From the NCBI GenBank assembly GCA_946122785.1, contig CAMGYJ010000010.1, forward strand, positions 14,421,467 through 14,485,466: a stretch of DNA of 64,000 nt. The letters are read 5' to 3'. Origin of the DNA: Linum tenue (lineage: Eukaryota > Streptophyta > Magnoliopsida > Malpighiales > Linaceae). Below the pieces are notes generated by a model. The model was not told the DNA's origin, made no database searches, and saw nothing but the letters and a program-made list of their open reading frames with translations. Numbering within the stretch: position 1 is the stretch's first letter; each line of letters starts with the position of its first letter. Shown here one piece after another: positions 23,586 to 36,200 of the stretch. Both the position numbers and the translations under genes were made by a program.

Positions 23586-24444
23586 TCACATACTTAAAAA
23601 AACACACCAAACAAAAACATAAAAAGGTAGGGGGCAGCTGATACGAAAGCCGAAATGATGAAGATGGAAAGACGAAGAGCCCCAGCAAAAGGAAAAGTCA
23701 AAGTACTAGAGGATGTGATAAAATGATAGACAAAGTAGAGATAAGAGGAAACTTGCAGAGAAGAAGAGAAGTGCAAAAAAGAGGAAGGGAGAAAAGATCA
23801 GAGACGATCAAAGAGCCCTTAACTAGAGGGACAAATGAACAACCAGCTGAAAATCAGGGAAAAGAAAATGTCACTTATACGAGAGATGAAACTTTTTTTC
23901 TACAAAAAAATTGCATAATCTCCGGAATCTAATCAAATCTTATAAAATTCATTAAGTATACTATGAAAATAAATAAGTTTGTGCTTATCTAATAATATAG
24001 GAAGTTAGGAAGTGATGATAATTTTGTGATAAATTAAGACAAGGTTTAGTTGTTTTTTTAGGTCGAATTAATGAATGATGTGGATTCAAATAATAGCTTG
24101 AAATCAATTATAAAATGATTAATAGTGTGGTAAAATAAAATGATGTGATGCTCCTGATGGACTGAGGGTGTGTGGGGAATCCTGCAAAATGGAATTGGGA
24201 ATAGGCGAAAACATGCATCATGTGTCTGTCGCTTCCTCTCCCTTCCTTCCTGAATTCAGTGTTTCGTTTATTTTGTCTCTTTTCCTCCATTCTTTTTTAA
24301 ACATGATCCCCCTCCTCCCCTTCTGCATTCTTTTACACCACCCATCACTTCCCTTCCTCCTCCATTAGTCTAATCAACAACTAATCCCCCAAAAAAGGAG
24401 CTTCCCCCATTTGTCCCCTCCATCTCCCAAGTCCCACCACCATC
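23586..24444. other. Intergenic region upstream of the RING-H2 gene
   Basis: AT-rich to about 24200, then pyrimidine-rich, which suggests a 5' leader for the ATL gene. An open frame at 23723-23932 is lysine/arginine/glutamate-rich and unlike any protein I recognise; I regard it as chance. Confidence 0.4.
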
Positions 24445-25758
24445 ATGATCCACCGGCGTACTCCCTTCCTCCTCCTTCTCCTCTACTCCTCCATATTCCC
24501 TATTTCCGCCGCCGACACCTCCAAACTCCCAGCACCCAACCCTCCCCCTTCAAACCGCTTCGGCGACATTGCTCTTACCGACTACCTATCCTCTCCCTCC
24601 AACTTCCCCGCTCTCCTCAACTCCGGCGACACCCCTGCCCTCCGCCCCAGCCTCGCCCTCATCGTCGGAATTTCCACCACCGTCTTATTCATCACATTCC
24701 TCCTCCTACTCTACGCTAAGCACTGCAAGCGTCCACCTAACACCATAAATGCCTCTAACAACCAAGCCAACGTCGACGCTGGAGGAGGTCTTGTCAGGAA
24801 AAACTCTGGTGTTGACAGGTCGGTCATCGAGTCTCTTCCTCTTTTCCACTTCAGCTCGCTCAGAGGGAACAAGGATGGGCTCGAATGCGCCGTTTGTCTC
24901 AGCCGGTTCAACAACACCGAGGTTCTCCGCCTCATCCCCAAATGTCGTCATGCATTCCACGCCGATTGCGTCGATACCTGGCTCGGCGTCCACTCCACCT
25001 GCCCTCTCTGCCGCCACCGCATCCACCCGGAAGATGTCCTCATCGCAATTGAAGACTGTGGTGATGATGATGAGTTGGAAGAGGGAGAACCCCCCATGGC
25101 ACCTCACGAGGTCCGTAACAACGCTCTATCCGAGTCTCCCGGAACCCCAACAGGAGATGCTCTTGAAGAGCCTCGTCATCCAGATATGACCGACATTGAG
25201 ATCGGGAGATGCGAATCCTCCTCCATTAATACTTCCGTCTCTGCCTCTGAGCAGGGCTCACGTCGACTCCCCGGTAGGCATTCGTCGGCAGGGGAGAGGC
25301 CGACGGGGACCAGGACCAGGTTTTTATCTCACGTGTTTTCTTCCAATAGGAAGGGTGCTTTCTCTCAGAGCTCGACTCCATCTATTAGGAATTCAATTAC
25401 GGGTTTAGAGAAGAAGAAGCGAGGAAGTGCCTATTTAGGTGTCGTGGCTGTCGGTTGCTTTGACTGTTACCAACGGAAGGATGCGTTTCTCTTGACCCAA
25501 CAGCAGCTAGGTGACAGATTGGGTTCACCATCCGGGTCAGTCTCAATAGCTGATAGGACCCGTTTGGAGCATCAGATAATCGTGTCAGATGGCCGAAAAA
25601 TTCAAGCCCATAGGTGGAGCGACGTACATGCATCAGATCGTCTCTATCTCCGATCAGAAATGATCATTAGTTGCAGTCGTGAGGTACATTCAGAAAGAAT
25701 ACGGCGACCACAGCTGCCTCCGCGTCTTCCCCCACCATGGCGCCTTTCTACCGCATAA
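24445..25758 (+). CDS. RING-H2 E3 ubiquitin ligase, ATL family (ATL42/ATL43-like)
   Basis: Membrane-anchored E3 ligase of 437 residues, intronless as most ATL genes are. Order of parts: signal peptide (1-22, leucine-rich, cleavable after SAA), a proline-rich lumenal or outside stretch, a transmembrane helix (about 68-91, ALIVGISTTVLFITFLLLLY), a GLD-type motif (NSGVDRSVIESLPLF, about 120-134), and RING-H2 at 148-189 with C148, C151, C167, H169, H172, C175, C186 and C189, plus the conserved proline two before C167 and W179. The C-terminal tail contains HQIIVSDGRKIQAHRWSDV and DRLYLRSEMI, blocks typical of the ATL42/43 branch. Family role: transfer of ubiquitin from E2 to membrane or defence-related targets. 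The extreme C-terminus after residue about 410 diverges into proline/arginine-rich sequence and might reflect a late frameshift. The start at 24445 gives the only sensible signal peptide. Confidence 0.93.
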   Translation: MIHRRTPFLLLLLYSSIFPISAADTSKLPAPNPPPSNRFGDIALTDYLSSPSNFPALLNSGDTPALRPSLALIVGISTTVLFITFLLLLYAKHCKRPPNTINASNNQANVDAGGGLVRKNSGVDRSVIESLPLFHFSSLRGNKDGLECAVCLSRFNNTEVLRLIPKCRHAFHADCVDTWLGVHSTCPLCRHRIHPEDVLIAIEDCGDDDELEEGEPPMAPHEVRNNALSESPGTPTGDALEEPRHPDMTDIEIGRCESSSINTSVSASEQGSRRLPGRHSSAGERPTGTRTRFLSHVFSSNRKGAFSQSSTPSIRNSITGLEKKKRGSAYLGVVAVGCFDCYQRKDAFLLTQQQLGDRLGSPSGSVSIADRTRLEHQIIVSDGRKIQAHRWSDVHASDRLYLRSEMIISCSREVHSERIRRPQLPPRLPPPWRLSTA

Positions 25759-27899
25759 GTACAAAATTCTTAGGAGTACTGTTACTATAGATATCTAAGC
25801 TCCATACTGGTCTTTTGCGGCAAAAGAAGATTTTTGGGTCAATGAGGCAAAAGGAAAATGATGCTACCCTTTTTTCCAACTTTAATGATTGGCTTCTAGG
25901 TGTTCCTATTTTGAATTTTATGATGAAAGGATCACCTAAGGAAACTAATCCATCAACAGGCTTTCTTTGGAAGGGACTACTCTGAAGCCTAGAAATGGAG
26001 CCCTCGAAGAAATTTTGGACCTTTGGGAATCAAGGTGTTGTATTGAGTATGATTTGGGCTTAGCAACTATGTTTTTTTAGGAAGTGAAAATTTCCTTTGA
26101 AAAGATCTGAAGAGTTTCGTGTAGATGTACAAGTAGTAATTTGCAGGATTTTATGTAGAATGTACCATATGTTAGGAGGATTATGATGGGATTATGTTTC
26201 CATTTATTTGCCTTGATTGATTCCCTCTTGTTGAGAGGAATCTTTGACTCAATGAATTTGTGGTTTTGGTCCTTATTCTTGGTGTGTCTTTGGTACTATG
26301 TATGTCACAGATTAGGAATTTTGAGGCTCTATCTCTCTACATTCAGCAGCTAAATATATTAAGTGCTCATCCCTTTCAATTGGCTCTAACTAAGGACCGG
26401 TGGCTCTAGATCCTGAAAAACAAGGTTGGTTCCACATTCCTGCTTTTATTTTCTCGTTATCCCGATAGAGCTATAAGTAGGGCTAGGCACTTGCAGGTTA
26501 GGAAAATAACTTGATTTTTCAATGATTCATGTCATTATGGATTTTGAGGTTTGGATCTCTAGCTTGTTAGATTGCCCAACGAGGGGTTCCAACCAGAATT
26601 TACCCTTTGGAGAGATGAATTCATCTTCAAAGGATTGTTGATAGGTTTTTGGGAAACGCAATTAATAGGACAAACTCTATAAGGTAATGTGAATAGCATG
26701 AGCAGAGCTCATGTATCTATTGCTAGATCATCAATAGCTAAGAGAACAAACTTCTCATGACTACCATAAAGGTTGGGTGGCTTTTGATTGAACACATGCT
26801 CAACAGATCTTTTGGTTTCAAATGTCACACAATTCATAAAGTAATGCAGTGCAAGAATGACATCCTCCCCTGTGTGTAGCTTCTTATGTAATTGTCACTA
26901 AACTAACGATCAATTACTCTACTCGCTGCAAAGAAATAGTAGTATATTTGCTTAGAAGAGCCAAATTGTAACATCTGGTAGTGATTAGTTTATTAATGCA
27001 AAAAGCAAAAGGGCCCAAAGATAGGCTGTTTGCATTAGTAGTTGGGAGGGAGCCCTGGATCTAACGAAAAATCATTGTACATGCAAAGGTAGTAGTAGGG
27101 GGAAGAAAGGAAAGAACGTTGGTTGATTGAGGATATCATTAATTAAGATCACATGGTTCTGAAATTGAGTAAAGAGGAGCAGTAGGCCATACAAAAATTG
27201 CTTTTCTTGTAAATGTAGAAACATAGGCAGCAGGGTATCCACGTATATGCTGATCTCATTTACTGTTATTGCTGCTCTACCACCACTAAATCTGCAATTC
27301 TACATGCATATATCCCATTTACTCCTTGGAGCTCCCATCATTGCCCAATCTGTGTTCTGTTGTTGCATAATGCATCTATATATTCTGATTCCATCATCAT
27401 AACCAACCATGCATGCATCATTTATCGGGTTGTCGTTGTCTAACAAGTTAAAATAAAGAGGAAGAGTGTGAAGGGAATGAGAGAGTGAAATAGAAAAAAA
27501 TTGACAAGCATTTCTATTTAGGGATGGTGAATGGATGGATGTATTTTAACTTAGTCGACAGATGAATGGTGACCAGGCCAGATCGGGTGCACTATTGTTG
27601 GTGGTGGTGGAGCGATTGTGATTAAGATGGGTCGATGATGCAGGGTTTTGGTCTGGGAGGTTTTGTAGGCAGATTCATACACTTGTTGCCATCAGTTCGT
27701 TGTGCTACATACCACTACATTATATAGGAGGGATAAATAAAGGTACAAAATTTGGTCTGGTATTTGAGTTGAGAGTATGGTTTGGTTTATGTCAATTTAA
27801 TATTATCATCACTTCAAGTAAACAATAGACAAAATCTAATTATATTTTCAATTTCTACAACGGATTGGTATATTCTAATATTGAATTGGATCAATTTTC
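25759..27899. other. ATL 3' UTR and gene-poor intergenic DNA
   Basis: The first 300-500 bases are probably ATL 3' UTR. The remainder is AT-rich, without coding structure, RNA genes or clear repeats on either strand that I could recognise. Confidence 0.4.
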
Positions 27900-30430
27900 T
27901 TCGGTAGTTGTTATTATATTATTAGCTTCTGCTTGATCAAATACCAAACAAGCTCATCGAAAACCAACACTATACATCGTGGCTACTATCTAACATTGTC
28001 TACTTTACGTATCAACTTTAATCCTGCACCACTGTCTACTTCCATAACAACCGCAACTTATACTACTTGCCTAATATCAGCAAAATTAGAATATGCTAAC
28101 ATAGCTTCAAAGTCTGCCCTACTCGAACATAATCTTGCTATATCCCATCTCACTTGAGCGAAAATGCTTTCAGCTCCTCCATTGTGCTCGAAACACTCTC
28201 TTGTACCTCTCCTTCCAAATTGTGGCAAGAAACCAACACCACAGGATTTTGTCTATTGAAATTTGTAGTCTGGCATCTTTAATCCCTTTCTCGGTCCATC
28301 TTGTCATCTTCTCCGACACCTCTCCTTCCAAATTGTGACAAGACCGAGAACCATTCCACCTTTCTCTTTAGGTCTTATATATTTCCATATCATAGTTGCA
28401 GAAAACTTTAGTAGAACTTTTCCCTCTCATGTTCCCTAAGAAGCAGACTCTGACATCAACCTAAACTAAAATCAGAATCTTACCCCCAACAGTTTCCTCC
28501 AAAGCCAAGACCCTACCTAATTTCCCATTAGTTCCCATATTGGTCTCTCCTTCAACCTATACTTGTGAATCCATGCCACCCAAAAAGAGCCATCTTTCAC
28601 CAAAATGAACGAGATCATTATTGATGAACATGCTACATTCCATAAATCCAAGTATTTCAATCCACAAACTCCCTCTTTTATAGGTGAAGCCACCAGATCC
28701 CACCTAGCCTTTGCCTTGTCAGTATCTTCTCCATGCCACAAAAAATCAGAACAAATATTTTCAATATGCTTGATGACTACTTTTGGCGATAAAATGACAA
28801 TCATCTTGTACTGCACAATCGAATACAGTACTGAAGAAATCAACGATAGCTTACCAACATAAGACATCTTAGAGACCTTCCATGATCTCAACTTCCTAGT
28901 TAGCCTATCCACCAACAAGCTACATTCTGCACTTGATAGCTTATTGAGTTGTAAACCAACCTTAAGTACTTAATTGTCAGTTTTCCTTTCCTAAATCCAT
29001 ACTTTGAAAGAGCAAGCTACCTAGCCTACTCGAGACACCCCCAAAGAAGACCTCACATTTCAATGGATTGCATTTTAGATCAAACATCTCATAGAATTGG
29101 TATAAGACTTTTCTCACACATTCCAAAACATAATTAGACCCCTTAGTAAAAATGAAAATGTCATTTGCAAACCACAAGTGTGCCAGACCAATTGTTTTAC
29201 AATGAGGGTGATAAGATAAATACCTATTCTTTGCTACCTTGTCTAATAACTGTGTCAAAACCTCCATTACAATGATGAAAAGGTAAGGAAAAATGGGATC
29301 CCCTTATCTAACACCCTTCTTAGCACCAAAACATAAGAACAAACTACATTGAACAATGATGCTAAAACTGGTTGTTTGTACACATGCCTGAATCCATCTA
29401 ATAAATTGCCTAGGAATTTTCACCACATCTAAAACACATAGAAGGAAACCCCAATGAACAAAATCAAAATCTCTCATGAGATCTACCTTTATTGCACTTC
29501 TAGAAGTAATCCCATTCCTATAATTGTTGGGAACCAATTCTGGAGCCATTAAGATATTATCAATCATACTCCTCTCCTTCACAAAGCATATTGATTCTTG
29601 CTTATAATGGTTGACATTACTTTCTGTAGCCTAAAAACCAAAGAATTTGAAAAGATCTTATACAATACATTTATACAAAAAATTGGTCTAAATGTAGTCA
29701 TCTTTGCAGTTGCAGGGATCTTTGGACCCTAAGTAATGGTTTGCGTTAATACCTTTTGGAATGACAATGGTAACATCAATATCCTAGATGACCCTTGTTA
29801 CCTCCCTTCCTATCACCTCCCAACTCTACCGAGAACAACTAACAGTCCACCCATTTGATGTTGCTGACTTATTGGGGGCCATGGAAAACAATAATTCCTT
29901 ATTTCGAAAGACACGCTTTAACCATTCAGCCATGGATGCTTAGCAGGGATCCTCGTGCATGGTGAATAACCAAATTCCAATTGAATTGAAATCTTTAGAA
30001 TAAATCAATGCAATTTAGGAGGAATCAATGAAAGGAAATCAATTCAAATCTTGGATTTTTGAATTGAGAGAGATCAAGAATTCTCACTATTTCTTAGATT
30101 CATTGACCCAATTCAATTTAGTGGGATCTTTCATTCACATTTTTTCCCATCAAGAACGTTTTATAAAACTCTTGGACTCCCGAATTTGGAGTAATCTTGC
30201 ACTCAACATTTGTCCTTCCTCCACTAAAAGTCTCTTAGCCAGAAGAGTCATAAGTAGCTCAACATGAGGATAGGACAAACCTCTTTATCTTTTTGTGCCA
30301 AATTGATGCTCATAAAACTAGATAGCTTCCCTTGCAATCTCCTCTACATCTTGAATTTCCTCACCAAAATCCACACACAATTTTCCTCATCTACTTGCCA
30401 TTATTATCTTGCTAACCGATGAAAATAAGA
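27900..30430 (-). pseudogene. LINE 3: degenerate L1-type ORF2
   Basis: A third LINE on the minus strand, 5'-truncated. RT motifs in order: SAIKVDLMRDFDFVHWGFL (motif A region, 29540-29440), LAHLWFANDIFIFTKGS (motif C with FAND in place of FADD, 29200-29140), LKCNPLKCEVFFGGVSS, KLRSWKVSKMSYVGKLSLIS and WDLVASPIKEGVCGLKYLDL. The C-terminal end reads WFLATIWKERYKRVFRAQW near 28200-28270. Upstream to about 30430 it decays into an ill-defined region that should cover the connector before RT. The D-to-N change in the catalytic motif and many stops show it is inactive. Ends are approximate and no target duplication was found. Confidence 0.83.
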
Positions 30431-30879
30431 AGAACTTATATCCTCAATGCCAAGAATTTTTTTATATGGAATGTTTGGAATTAAATCTAAAAATTATCCA
30501 ATCCGAAATTTGATAGAGTATCAACTTAGCATTATTATTTAGTTGAAGGTTGGTTCAATTTATTTTTACCACTACTCACTCACCCGTACTTTCGATTGAT
30601 TAAATTTATCGATATTGACACGTTCCATCAACCAAACCTGCTTAGTGAGTCAGCATTAGTTAAGTCAACCAAACCACCCCTATTTTTTTATAATAAAAAA
30701 ATTGTTTGGCAGAACCAAACCACCTTTACCTCCAAGTCTTTATGAAAAGCCCTTCAGTAAAGGGGAAAAAGCCCAAAGGCCGAGTCCACATTCTCCAGTT
30801 AAAGCCCATACGACCACAAACCCAAAATAAACAACGGAAAAAAACTACTCTTTGGCAAGCAAACCCTTTCGGCTTTCTG

Positions 30880-31270
30880 TAAAACCCTAGCACCCAATTT
30901 GTGCCTCGTTAAACCTTCGGATTCGCCATTTGCTTGGTTGCTGCTATCAGTCGAAGTTTATTCAAGTACCTGCTTAGCCTCCCCAGGTTCGTCAGAGCGT
31001 TTGATATTTGGTTCTTGCCGCCTTCTCGTTTCGTTCTAATCTCTGACCTACTGCTACCAATGTGTGTCCTCTACTTCCTCCTTTTTCCTGGAGTTCTCGT
31101 TGGATGTTTTAAGGTTTTGCTAGGTTGGGAAAACAGTTGACTTGTCTTACGGATTTTTCACTTTTCAATTGATTTGCTTTTGCTTTTGCTTTTGCTTTTG
31201 CTTTGTTTGTCTGTGTGTTATTCTCCAGCTTCTCATTGTATCTGAAGCTCCCATTTTGCCACGCTTTGCC
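30880..31270 (+). other. 5' leader and leader intron of the 31.3-kb gene
   Basis: AAAACCCTAGCACCCAATTT at about 30881 has the look of a plant transcript start. The stretch before the ATG at 31271 has a long T-rich tract with five TTTTGC hexamers (about 31178-31207) ending TTATTCTCCAG, a good 3' splice site near 31228. This suggests a 5' UTR intron rather than an N-terminal extension. Confidence 0.5.
31178..31207 (+). repeat. (TTTTGC)5 microsatellite in the leader intron
   Basis: About five hexamer units form most of the polypyrimidine tract before the inferred 3' splice site near 31228. Length changes here could alter splicing of the leader intron. Confidence 0.75.
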
Positions 31271-32482
31271 ATGTCGTTGCTGGAAGTGATCACAAGGGCT
31301 GCTACCAATTCCAAAGACACTGCAACTGGGTCCGAATACCCAATAATCCTTAATCCAGATGAAACTTTTTTAAATTTGAAGCCTCAGCTTGAAACTCCAA
31401 ATGCTACTGTCCTTGTCAGCCCTGTATCTGGGTGGCAACCTTCCCAAACCGATACCAAAGTCATCGAGATTAGCAAGAAGTTCCACCCTAAGCTGAAGCG
31501 GAAGCTCAAGGACACCAATAGTTTCACTAAAGAAAAGTTCATCACACTGTTGAAGCCATTTCTTGAGGAAGTTAGGGAGATATTAGGGCTCTATGTTGCT
31601 GCTGATTCGGCTAATGATGCTGATTATGCTTGTGCGTTGCTCCGGAAGATAGGGTTTTTTATGGGTCAAGATGTGGCGAGTTTGGTTCTTGAAGCAAGTC
31701 TCAAGTTTGAGATATGGGACATGGTGGAGACGTTGATTGTTAACCGGTTAGTTGGCCATTCATGTTATTCAAGCTTGGTCGAGAGCCTGATTTCCAGAAA
31801 GAGGTCTGATATTCTTTGCCTATGTATCAAATATGCCACTGATCTTGGACTGTCGGAATTGACTGGCGTTGTGAAGTATTTTCTGTGCCCTTCAAGAGAG
31901 GCTTACAATGCTATGGCAGATGTAAGGAAAGAATGGGAAAGCCAAGCTTTGACTGCCATTGACAAAGCAAGCGACATGAGCTTGTTGGACAACAAGAAGT
32001 CGAGGTTGGCTAAAGAGGCTGCAGTTCTGCTTATGCTTGCATATGATGGCTTCTCTACTTCCGAGCTCTGCCTGCATTACTTGCTGGCATCTTCAAATAT
32101 TGATGAGGTGATTATGTCAGCAGCGATCAGTAAGCTGAACGGTAGAGAGTTGATGAGCTTGGTAAGATATTTGGGGAAATGGTTGAAGAAGTATGAAAGG
32201 TTTCCTGAGGCTGTACCTTGTCCCAAGGCTTCTAATGCATTAGGGTTAAAAGCTTGTGCTTGGGTTCCTAAACTCGATGACATTGTCAGATGTTTTGGGC
32301 TGGTCGTGGATGAAAACTTCTCCACTTTGATACTGCACACTGAGTTTCACGAAGAGCTGAAAGCAATTAAGGAGTATGTTGGCTCTCTAGCCTCAGAAGC
32401 CCCACTCTGTAGTTCTGTAGCAACTTCCATCAGCAGATTAAGGAGTGAAGCTAAAGGTGAGCAGAGCAAGGTTCTCTTGTAA
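31271..32482 (+). CDS. Conserved plant protein of unknown function
   Basis: 403 residues if started at the ATG at 31271 (MSLLEVITRAATN). The open frame extends upstream to 31142, but that part is a cysteine/phenylalanine run produced by the TTTTGC repeat and is better read as intron, so I chose the internal start. Visible parts: an N-terminal stretch with EYPIILNPDETFLNLKPQLE and VSGWQPSQTDTKVIEISKKF, a basic segment (KFHPKLKRKLKD), then a long all-helical region from about residue 90 to 380 with leucine-rich amphipathic helices and no transmembrane segment. The helices GLYVAADSANDADYACALLR and LMLAYDGFSTSELCLHYLLA look like helical-repeat scaffolding. I do not recognise a catalytic motif. 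The codon pattern and intact frame argue for a working gene. It lies tail to tail with P5CDH. Confidence 0.8.
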   Translation: MSLLEVITRAATNSKDTATGSEYPIILNPDETFLNLKPQLETPNATVLVSPVSGWQPSQTDTKVIEISKKFHPKLKRKLKDTNSFTKEKFITLLKPFLEEVREILGLYVAADSANDADYACALLRKIGFFMGQDVASLVLEASLKFEIWDMVETLIVNRLVGHSCYSSLVESLISRKRSDILCLCIKYATDLGLSELTGVVKYFLCPSREAYNAMADVRKEWESQALTAIDKASDMSLLDNKKSRLAKEAAVLLMLAYDGFSTSELCLHYLLASSNIDEVIMSAAISKLNGRELMSLVRYLGKWLKKYERFPEAVPCPKASNALGLKACAWVPKLDDIVRCFGLVVDENFSTLILHTEFHEELKAIKEYVGSLASEAPLCSSVATSISRLRSEAKGEQSKVLL

Positions 32483-33209
32483 TGACCTTTTCTGCATTTG
32501 AGTTAAGGTGTTGATAGTTGAGCTAAAACTAGAGAACCGAGAGTTTTCTATATTGTGGGCTCATCATATTCTCCCCTGTGACTCCAACTAGTCCAATTTT
32601 GAGTTTAAGTTTCGTCTAGGTGACCAGGTCCAATCAATAAGCGGTTCCTTTATTTGATCTGGGTAGTCTATAGTTCTTTCAGATGAAGAGTCGATATTCA
32701 ATGATGAATTAGAGTAGGGGAGCACCAAAACTCAGTTTAAATTGGCATTGGATTGATATTTGGATAAAATTCGATTGAAGCAAATGTAGTTCGCTTTAAG
32801 TTTGATATTATAAATCCTCTTAGAACGAGGGAAAAGTGGACCTCATCAAAATTGTATTGCGCAAATTGCACGTTTGATTAAACTTCGAACCTATTTTGCC
32901 TCAAATTCCTATGTCGTTATATGCTGATTCCATCCGGTTCTTGATCGTCATTTTCCCTCTGTTTCTTATGACGTTCTATGCTGATTCGTTTCGGTTCTTA
33001 TCCTCATTTTCCTCTATTTCTTGTCATACTCGTCTGAAGAAATGGTTCATACTCTGAACAATCAACACAGAACATGCTTCCGCTCATTTTATTGGCAAGG
33101 CAATTGGCTACGTAGTCAAGAAACGGTTGGCTACTTCTCATACATCAGTCTCAGTCTGCTACATACAATGGTTTAAAACAGAGCGGGAGACAATAATGGA
33201 AGGGTTCGC
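32483..33209. other. Convergent intergenic region
   Basis: Holds the 3' UTRs of the plus-strand gene and of P5CDH. A 57-bp unit (ATGCTGATTC...GGTTCTT...TTTCTT) is present twice in tandem at about 32921-33033. Nothing else is recognised. Confidence 0.4.
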
Positions 33210-36200
33210 TCAAGTAGACGGAGGAATTTCCCATTGCTGTGGCACAGGACCGATATCGTATATGATCTCGCGGTGGCAAGACCAAACCAGTTTAATGGCT
33301 TCTGGAGTTCCAATTCCTGCACCTCTCGGGTCCCCAGCCGGTCCAAACCTGCCATTTTCATCACATACCATGCCGTCACATTACAGCGGAAATTTCGCAC
33401 GACAATGCTGAACTGAAAAACAAGGTCTTACCAGTGGTTCTGGGGAGCTCCTGTTGTTCTTGCTCGCAACCCAGCATAAGTAGTGCCATTAACAGACTGG
33501 CCAATAACTTCCTGCAGAATCCAACTCGGTTTTAGAACTCGAATAATCAAGAGCGAGTAAAGACAATAAAGTAGTCTTCTTGCCTGCAGAAACAGGGGAT
33601 CGTTTGAAACTACAGCAGCTGTCAAATGTGCATGCATCCTCTCCAAAGCCTCCAAAACCATGGAGAGTTGACTTTTCTTGTACTCCGTCACCACCTAGAT
33701 AGATGCCATAAGTCAAGCCGATCATTAGAATTGTTCATCTCTCCAAATAATCTGGAATCACACTAGATCATAAACGTAAGGAAATAACAGTAGCTTTCAT
33801 TTTTTTGTTGTTCCTTTTTACCTGGAATGGTCCAAATATTTCTTTGGTCACAAGTTCATAGTTGCCGTGTTTCAGAATTTCATCCAGAGGGACATACACG
33901 GCTGTTGGTTTTACGGCACCATAGATGGATGGAATGGAATGATTCTCCAGTGGCTTCCCACCAAAGAGCAGTTTTGCCCCGGGTATCTTAAGCAGTTTGT
34001 TCACATGATCCAGCATTGCCTCAGTAGTAACCTGCAACAACACAAGAGAATCAATTTGAGTTACCTCGGGAGCTGCCTTAACTAAGAGACCCAAAGAAAA
34101 AAACTAGAACACCAATGAGCAGATGTTTGTGCTTACAGTCAGAACAGGGCCAACAGTTAAATCTTCCAATTTTCTCCGTTCTGCAAGCTCCTTCAATTTT
34201 GAAAGAAGTGGAGTAGCAGCCCAGTTCTGCAACATTATTCAATAGACTTGGAGAGATAAAGAAACCAAACATGTAAACAAGGTGGTGGTGTATTTCGACC
34301 GTTCCAGTTAGAACAAGGGAAGAGGGGGAGCAAACCTCATGCATGAACAGAATGGATTGGGCAGAGCACTTCTGACCACTACATGCATAGGCATCTTGGT
34401 CACAGACCCAAGCAACATAGTCAGCCTACAACAAATTGAAAGTGGAGAGTAAATAACTTAAAGAGCTATATGATGCATAAAACGGGAGACCAAGTATTGC
34501 ACATAAAATATTTCTTTCTTGGAAATACTACCTCACCAACATCAGGTCCCAAAATTTTCCAATCAAATCCAGCATCTTCCAACTTGACACGACCATTTAA
34601 GTCAACAGCCAACTTCTCTGCAATTCTCGAGCTACCAGTAAACAGTGTCATCCGTGGATTTGCCTACCAAAGATGACAAAGGGCATAATACCATTTCCAA
34701 TCAAACACAAGATTATACAAAAGTTTGATTTAGACAGCAGAATTGTTTTGACAAGAGATAACAATAAAGACGAAAAGTACATGTTATGTAGGGATAAATT
34801 TCCAAGCAGTAGATATGGATAGTAATCTCCCAAACCCAGGGGAAGAGCATAGAGACACCAAAAAGGACAGGGTTGACAGACATATTCAATTCCTGCAAAA
34901 CTAACCTCCATTAGTATCTTGTTCATAGTCTTCCCATCCGAATTAACAAAATCAACATCTTCCTCAGGCAACCCACAATAGTGAAGTAGTCTCATCATTT
35001 GTTCCATAACAATGGATACCTAGCAATAACAGGTCATATCAGCCACGATTATAACCCTATAAGGGCAGGTAAAGAAAGGGTAAAATTAACAGGTAGGAGT
35101 AGGACGTTGAGGCAAAAGCCCCCATGCCAGCAGACCTAGAAGACTATATGCCAGCTTGCTCCTATTTATGTTCATTGTGCATCCTCAGCACCATAAGCAA
35201 GCTGTGAATAGCAGATTTCTGCCTTCTCTCTGTTGTATTCAGTATATGCCAACTTGCTTGTTTAGCTAAGACAACATAAGCCAGGAATGCACTTTCAACA
35301 AATAATTTGCAATAAACTTACTGATTTATTGTCAAGAAATAAAATAACAACGAAAAACTTACTTTGCTATCAACCTTAAGCAGGGGTTTGTTGCCCATAT
35401 ATAGTGCACCCATCAACTGAAGAACCGGAATCTCAAGTGGGAAATTAAAAGGAGTAATAATGGCAACCTGCATAAACATACAAATAAGGAAGGCTTGTGA
35501 ACAACGATCCAAATTCTCTAAGCAAACAAGTAGCATGCACCAACCGACTTAGGCTATCAACTACATATACTCTTAAAGCTTCAGACGAATCAAAGGGTTC
35601 AAGCACTTGGCAAACGAGCATAGAACAATCTGTGCAGGTAGATTTTCTCCCCATATACTCCTCACACTAGCAGTATACATAAGGTTTTGCACAGCTCCAA
35701 TTCAACATCGAAACGAAAAACAGAGAACCTAGGTTGTCCACATAGTAGTACTGTCTTGCTGCAGATTGTCTTTATTTGAGATGTGCACTCTCATTGATAA
35801 TTTATATAGGTAATATTTCCTGACAATAGAAAGTGATATATGGGGTACTTACTGGGCCATAAGGCCATCGGAAGCCAGTACTTAGCTGTCCAAGATGATT
35901 TCCAGGCACCCCAAACGACCTTGCCAAGAATCGAACCTAGCAAATTCACAAGGTTGAAAGGGTCAAAATAAACAAAAGAGACAAGAAGTTAAATGTGCAC
36001 CGATAACTAGTGAAACCACAGGAACACATAAATTTCAGAGCTTGCAAAAGCCACATTGGTATATAGAAATATGTCATGCAGGAGATTGATCGAAGAGATA
36101 AGTTTTTATTGAAGCACTAGCTAGGGCAGTCATATATTCGGTTTAACCGTTCCATACATCCAGTGTTACATTTCATCCTATTCATATATAAGTTTGCTAA

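Noticed and set aside
23723..23932. Basic open frame upstream of the ATL gene
   Set aside because: Composition-driven (GA-rich strand) with no conserved motif.
31142..31270. N-terminal extension FQLICFCFCFCFCF of the 31-kb gene
   Set aside because: Encoded by a TTTTGC microsatellite forming the polypyrimidine tract before a good acceptor; better read as leader intron.
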